This document shows, piece after piece, positions 61,389 through 64,000 of a DNA stretch of 64,000 bases (position 1 is its first letter; every line of letters begins with the position of its first letter). Origin of the DNA: an uncultured Mycoplasma sp. (GTDB taxonomy: Bacteria; Bacillota_I; Bacilli_A; Mycoplasmatales; Metamycoplasmataceae); assembly GCA_947040455.1 (NCBI GenBank), contig CAMRBN010000004.1, positions 56,991 to 120,990 on the forward strand, given 5' to 3'. A program made the translations under genes and the position numbers. The notes beneath the pieces are model-generated. The model saw only the letters and a list, made by a program, of their open reading frames with translations, ran no database searches and was not told the DNA's origin.

Positions 61389-62879
61389 TTTTATATAAAT
61401 CTTTCATTGAATTTATATCTTCATAATCTCCATCAACTTTATCTATCTCTTTCACTTTTAAATATTTAACATGATTATTGGTTAGTGATTGAATATCTTT
61501 TGAATAAGCCCAATCAATCAACTCGGCCTCAGATCCTTTTCCATTAATAACTCTGTATATTCTTTCTCTACAAATGTTTTGAGCAATATTCTTCTCGTTA
61601 TTTGTTACTAAAATAAATTTTCTATTTCCATTATCTTCTTTATTTAATTCCATAACTGCTTGCGCTGCAGTTCCGGACCCCGCGAAGAAATCTAACACTA
61701 TTGCATTTTTATTTGAAACTAAATTGATTGACTCCTTAATTAATGAAGTCGGTTTAGGAAAATCAAATTTTCCTTTACCTAAAATCGACTCTAATTCTTT
61801 TTTTGATTTAAAATTTGAACATTCTTCATTTAAAAAGTGTAATGCTCCAACGATTTTGGTTTTTTTCTTAGGCACAATACTATATACACCATTAATTTTG
61901 TCAATCTGGACATTTCTGTAAATTTTAGTATGTAGTCTATTGTTTTTAATGACAAATCAATCATTTTCAATTCCAAAAAGTACTTTTTTTTCAGATCACC
62001 TTCACCTGTGCGATCTTGCTACAATTATATCTTTTTTTCTATCATTATAATTATCTAAATTGGAACCTGGAAAAAATGATTTTTTTTGAAATTTAATTTC
62101 AAAATCAAGTGTTTTGACATATCCTAATGAATCAACATCTAATGGTTTGGTTTGAAAAAGGCCTCTTGTATCAATATAATCATCTTGTTCTTTGTAATTC
62201 CGCCCTTCAAATTCAATTTCTCCAAAAGATGTTGTTGAATTTTGACAATAAATAAGTAAATAATCAAATTCTGAAATAACATTTTTATCAGCTTTTCCAC
62301 CTTTTCTTGTAATTCTTGGCATATTTGCCATAAAATTATTTTCTCCAAATATTTCATCCATTAAAACTTTTAAATATGCTTGTTCATTATCATCTATAGA
62401 AACAAAAATTACTCCATCATCTTTTAATAATTCTTTTGCAAGAATTAATCTTTTTTTCATAAATGATAACCATTTAGAATGTTTGTGTGCGTCATCTTTT
62501 CCTACAACTTTAACTTCAGTTGAAAAATTATCATTGTATATAAAATTTTTCCCAGTGTTATATGGTGGATCAATATATATATAATATCTATTTTAACATT
62601 AGCTGTTTTTAAAGCTTTAAGAGCATAATAATTGTCGCCTTCAATTATTAAATTATTATCTTTATCTTTTGGATTTATGTTTAGTTTTGAGATTTCTTCA
62701 AAACCAAAATAATTTTTTGATAAATGCTCATCAATTTCTGTGAAATTTATTGTTAGCCCTAATTTATCATTTAGTAATTTATTCTTAATAAAATCTAATT
62801 CATCATAAGTGATATTAAGTCTTGCTAAATCTTTGGATTGTATATTTTGTAGTTTGGTAAATAGATCTTGTTTCTTCAT
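61345..62879 (-). pseudogene. mod: Type III R-M DNA methyltransferase (Mod), out of frame at a TA tract (probable phase-OFF state)
   Basis: N-terminal part 62502-62879 in one frame; DPPYNTGKNFIYNDNF through DFFAGSGTAAQAV to 61345 in another; the break coincides with (TA)n at 62573-62583. Confidence 0.88.
62573..62583. repeat. TA-dinucleotide simple sequence repeat inside mod motif IV
   Basis: gatca-atatatatata-atatc; removing one TA restores IDIIYIDPPYNTG. Confidence 0.9.
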
Positions 62880-63176
62880 AATAATAATTATACTTATAAA
62901 CTAAAGATTGAATTAAATAAAAAATACACTGATTTATTTTTTAATAGACAATTAAAATAAGATATATATCTTAATGTATAAGGGATTTGCTTTAAACCAA
63001 GCCACGAAATAATATTTATTGATGAAGAAATCCAAATAATTATTGGGAGATTTTGAAAATTTCAATCTCACTAAATGTTTATTTAAATATAAAGAATAGA
63101 AAAGGCGACTAATAATAAGAGTATAATTGGTTTTAAATAATATGAGATAAAAACAACTCATCAAAGGACACTAAAT

Positions 63177-63599
63177 ATGCAAAACCAAAATATTGAAAAC
63201 CTAAAAGTGCTACAAGCTTCTTTAATGGTTTTAACCAACAAAATATATAACATTCACTGAAACATGAAGACTTCTTTGTTTTTCTCTTTACACAAAAATA
63301 CAGAAGATTTATTTGAAGACTTAACTAAGTTTTATGATGATGTTGCTGAAAAGATTGTTATGCATAACGAACTAGCTATTGGTACTTTAAAAGACCAACT
63401 AAAATACAGTGTAATTCAAGAAGTTGAAGCTAAAGACTTTAACTCTCAAGAAATCGCTAAAATCATTGTTACAGACTTAACTACACTAATTAATATATGT
63501 GACAAAGTAGAAGGAACTAACGTCATTCAACCGATGATCGATGAAATCTATTTAGCTGCCGATAAATGAAGATGACAATTTAGTAAAATTATCAAATAA
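63177..63599 (+). CDS. dps: Dps/ferritin-like DNA starvation protein
   Basis: VLQASLMVLTNKIYNIHWNMKTSLFFSLHKNTEDLFEDLTKFYDDVAEKIV. Confidence 0.85.
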
Positions 63600-63608
63600 T
63601 TTAATATA

Positions 63609-63633
63609 AAAACCCTTCATAATAAAGGGTTTT
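63609..63633 (+). terminator. Intrinsic terminator downstream of dps
   Basis: aaaaccctt-cataata-aagggtttt followed by T-rich. Confidence 0.85.
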
Positions 63634-63683
63634 ATTTTTATTTAATTACTTAGATAATTGTGTTAGTTGCAAATAACTTAAAA

Positions 63684-64000
63684 TTACAAGTTATCATCTT
63701 CCGGTTTATCAATTTTTGATGTGTGTTCTTTAATAACATCATTATTAACAACTTCCACCTTGTAGTCAGGAGAGTAGTACTTCTTGTTAATAAGAACAAA
63801 TACCATAACACCAATAGGTCCGATTAATAATAAAGATAAAATTCCTCATAAAATACGAGATTCTTCAACTTCTTTTACTTCAAAGTTTCCTATTAATATT
63901 AAGATAGCAGCAACAAGAGTTAAAAGAGAAGAAATTCCAAAAAATACTCAACCTATACTAGAAAAAACGAAATAAATTGTGCTACTTCCAATAAAAAGAG
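63684..64000 (-). CDS. Hypothetical membrane protein (runs off the window end)
   Basis: Reverse frame ...ILWGILSLLLIGPIGVMVFVLINKKYYSPDYKVEVVNNDVIKEHTSKIDKPEDDNL*; co-frame TGA=Trp. Confidence 0.55.

Noticed and set aside
62952-63164. - strand 70-aa ORF
   Set aside because: AT-rich intergenic region overlapping the dps promoter area; no motif or clear RBS.
1-64000. Apparent mass pseudogenisation (many genes split into two to five ORFs)
   Set aside because: The breaks are TGA codons in conserved reading frames (e.g. argS, tsaD, thiI neighbours); Mollicutes read UGA as Trp, so these are intact genes.

Overview
AT-rich Mollicutes chromosome segment. UGA is read as Trp throughout, so most long genes look broken in the supplied ORF track; I joined co-frame ORFs across TGA codons. 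The genus is not determined; gene content suggests the Spiroplasma/Entomoplasmataceae side (inference). Positions 1-27.5 kb are mainly core genes: smc, rnc, plsX, fakA-like, a BMP-type nucleoside ABC transporter with four tandem substrate-binding lipoproteins, ezrA-like, thiI, rplK-rplA, ung, an NCS2 permease, tsaD/B/E, rpoE and argS. Positions 27.6-36.7 kb are a surface-protein region: a DUF31/MIP-like serine protease with a partner membrane protein, and three BspA-type LRR lipoproteins. Positions 37-63 kb are a dense defence-like island. It holds a KAP NTPase, a Pycsar-like pair (class III nucleotidyl cyclase plus a DUF5706/PycTM-like membrane effector), two further cyclase-like genes within 3 kb (one frameshifted), a DUF4143 ATPase with tandem upstream repeats, an HNH endonuclease with truncated copies, a DEXK-motif protein, a double-HEPN-motif protein divergent from a Pol-beta-type nucleotidyltransferase, an FRG-TPR protein, a possible AbiQ/ToxN-like gene facing a small peptide ORF with a perfect SD, a duplicated unknown gene family with several remnants, and a type III R-M system. 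The mod gene of that system is out of frame at a TA-dinucleotide tract inside the DPPY motif, which looks like phase variation. The strongest candidate for an undescribed system is the three-cyclase Pycsar-like cluster at 38.7-42.5 kb. All family assignments come from motif recognition without database searches.
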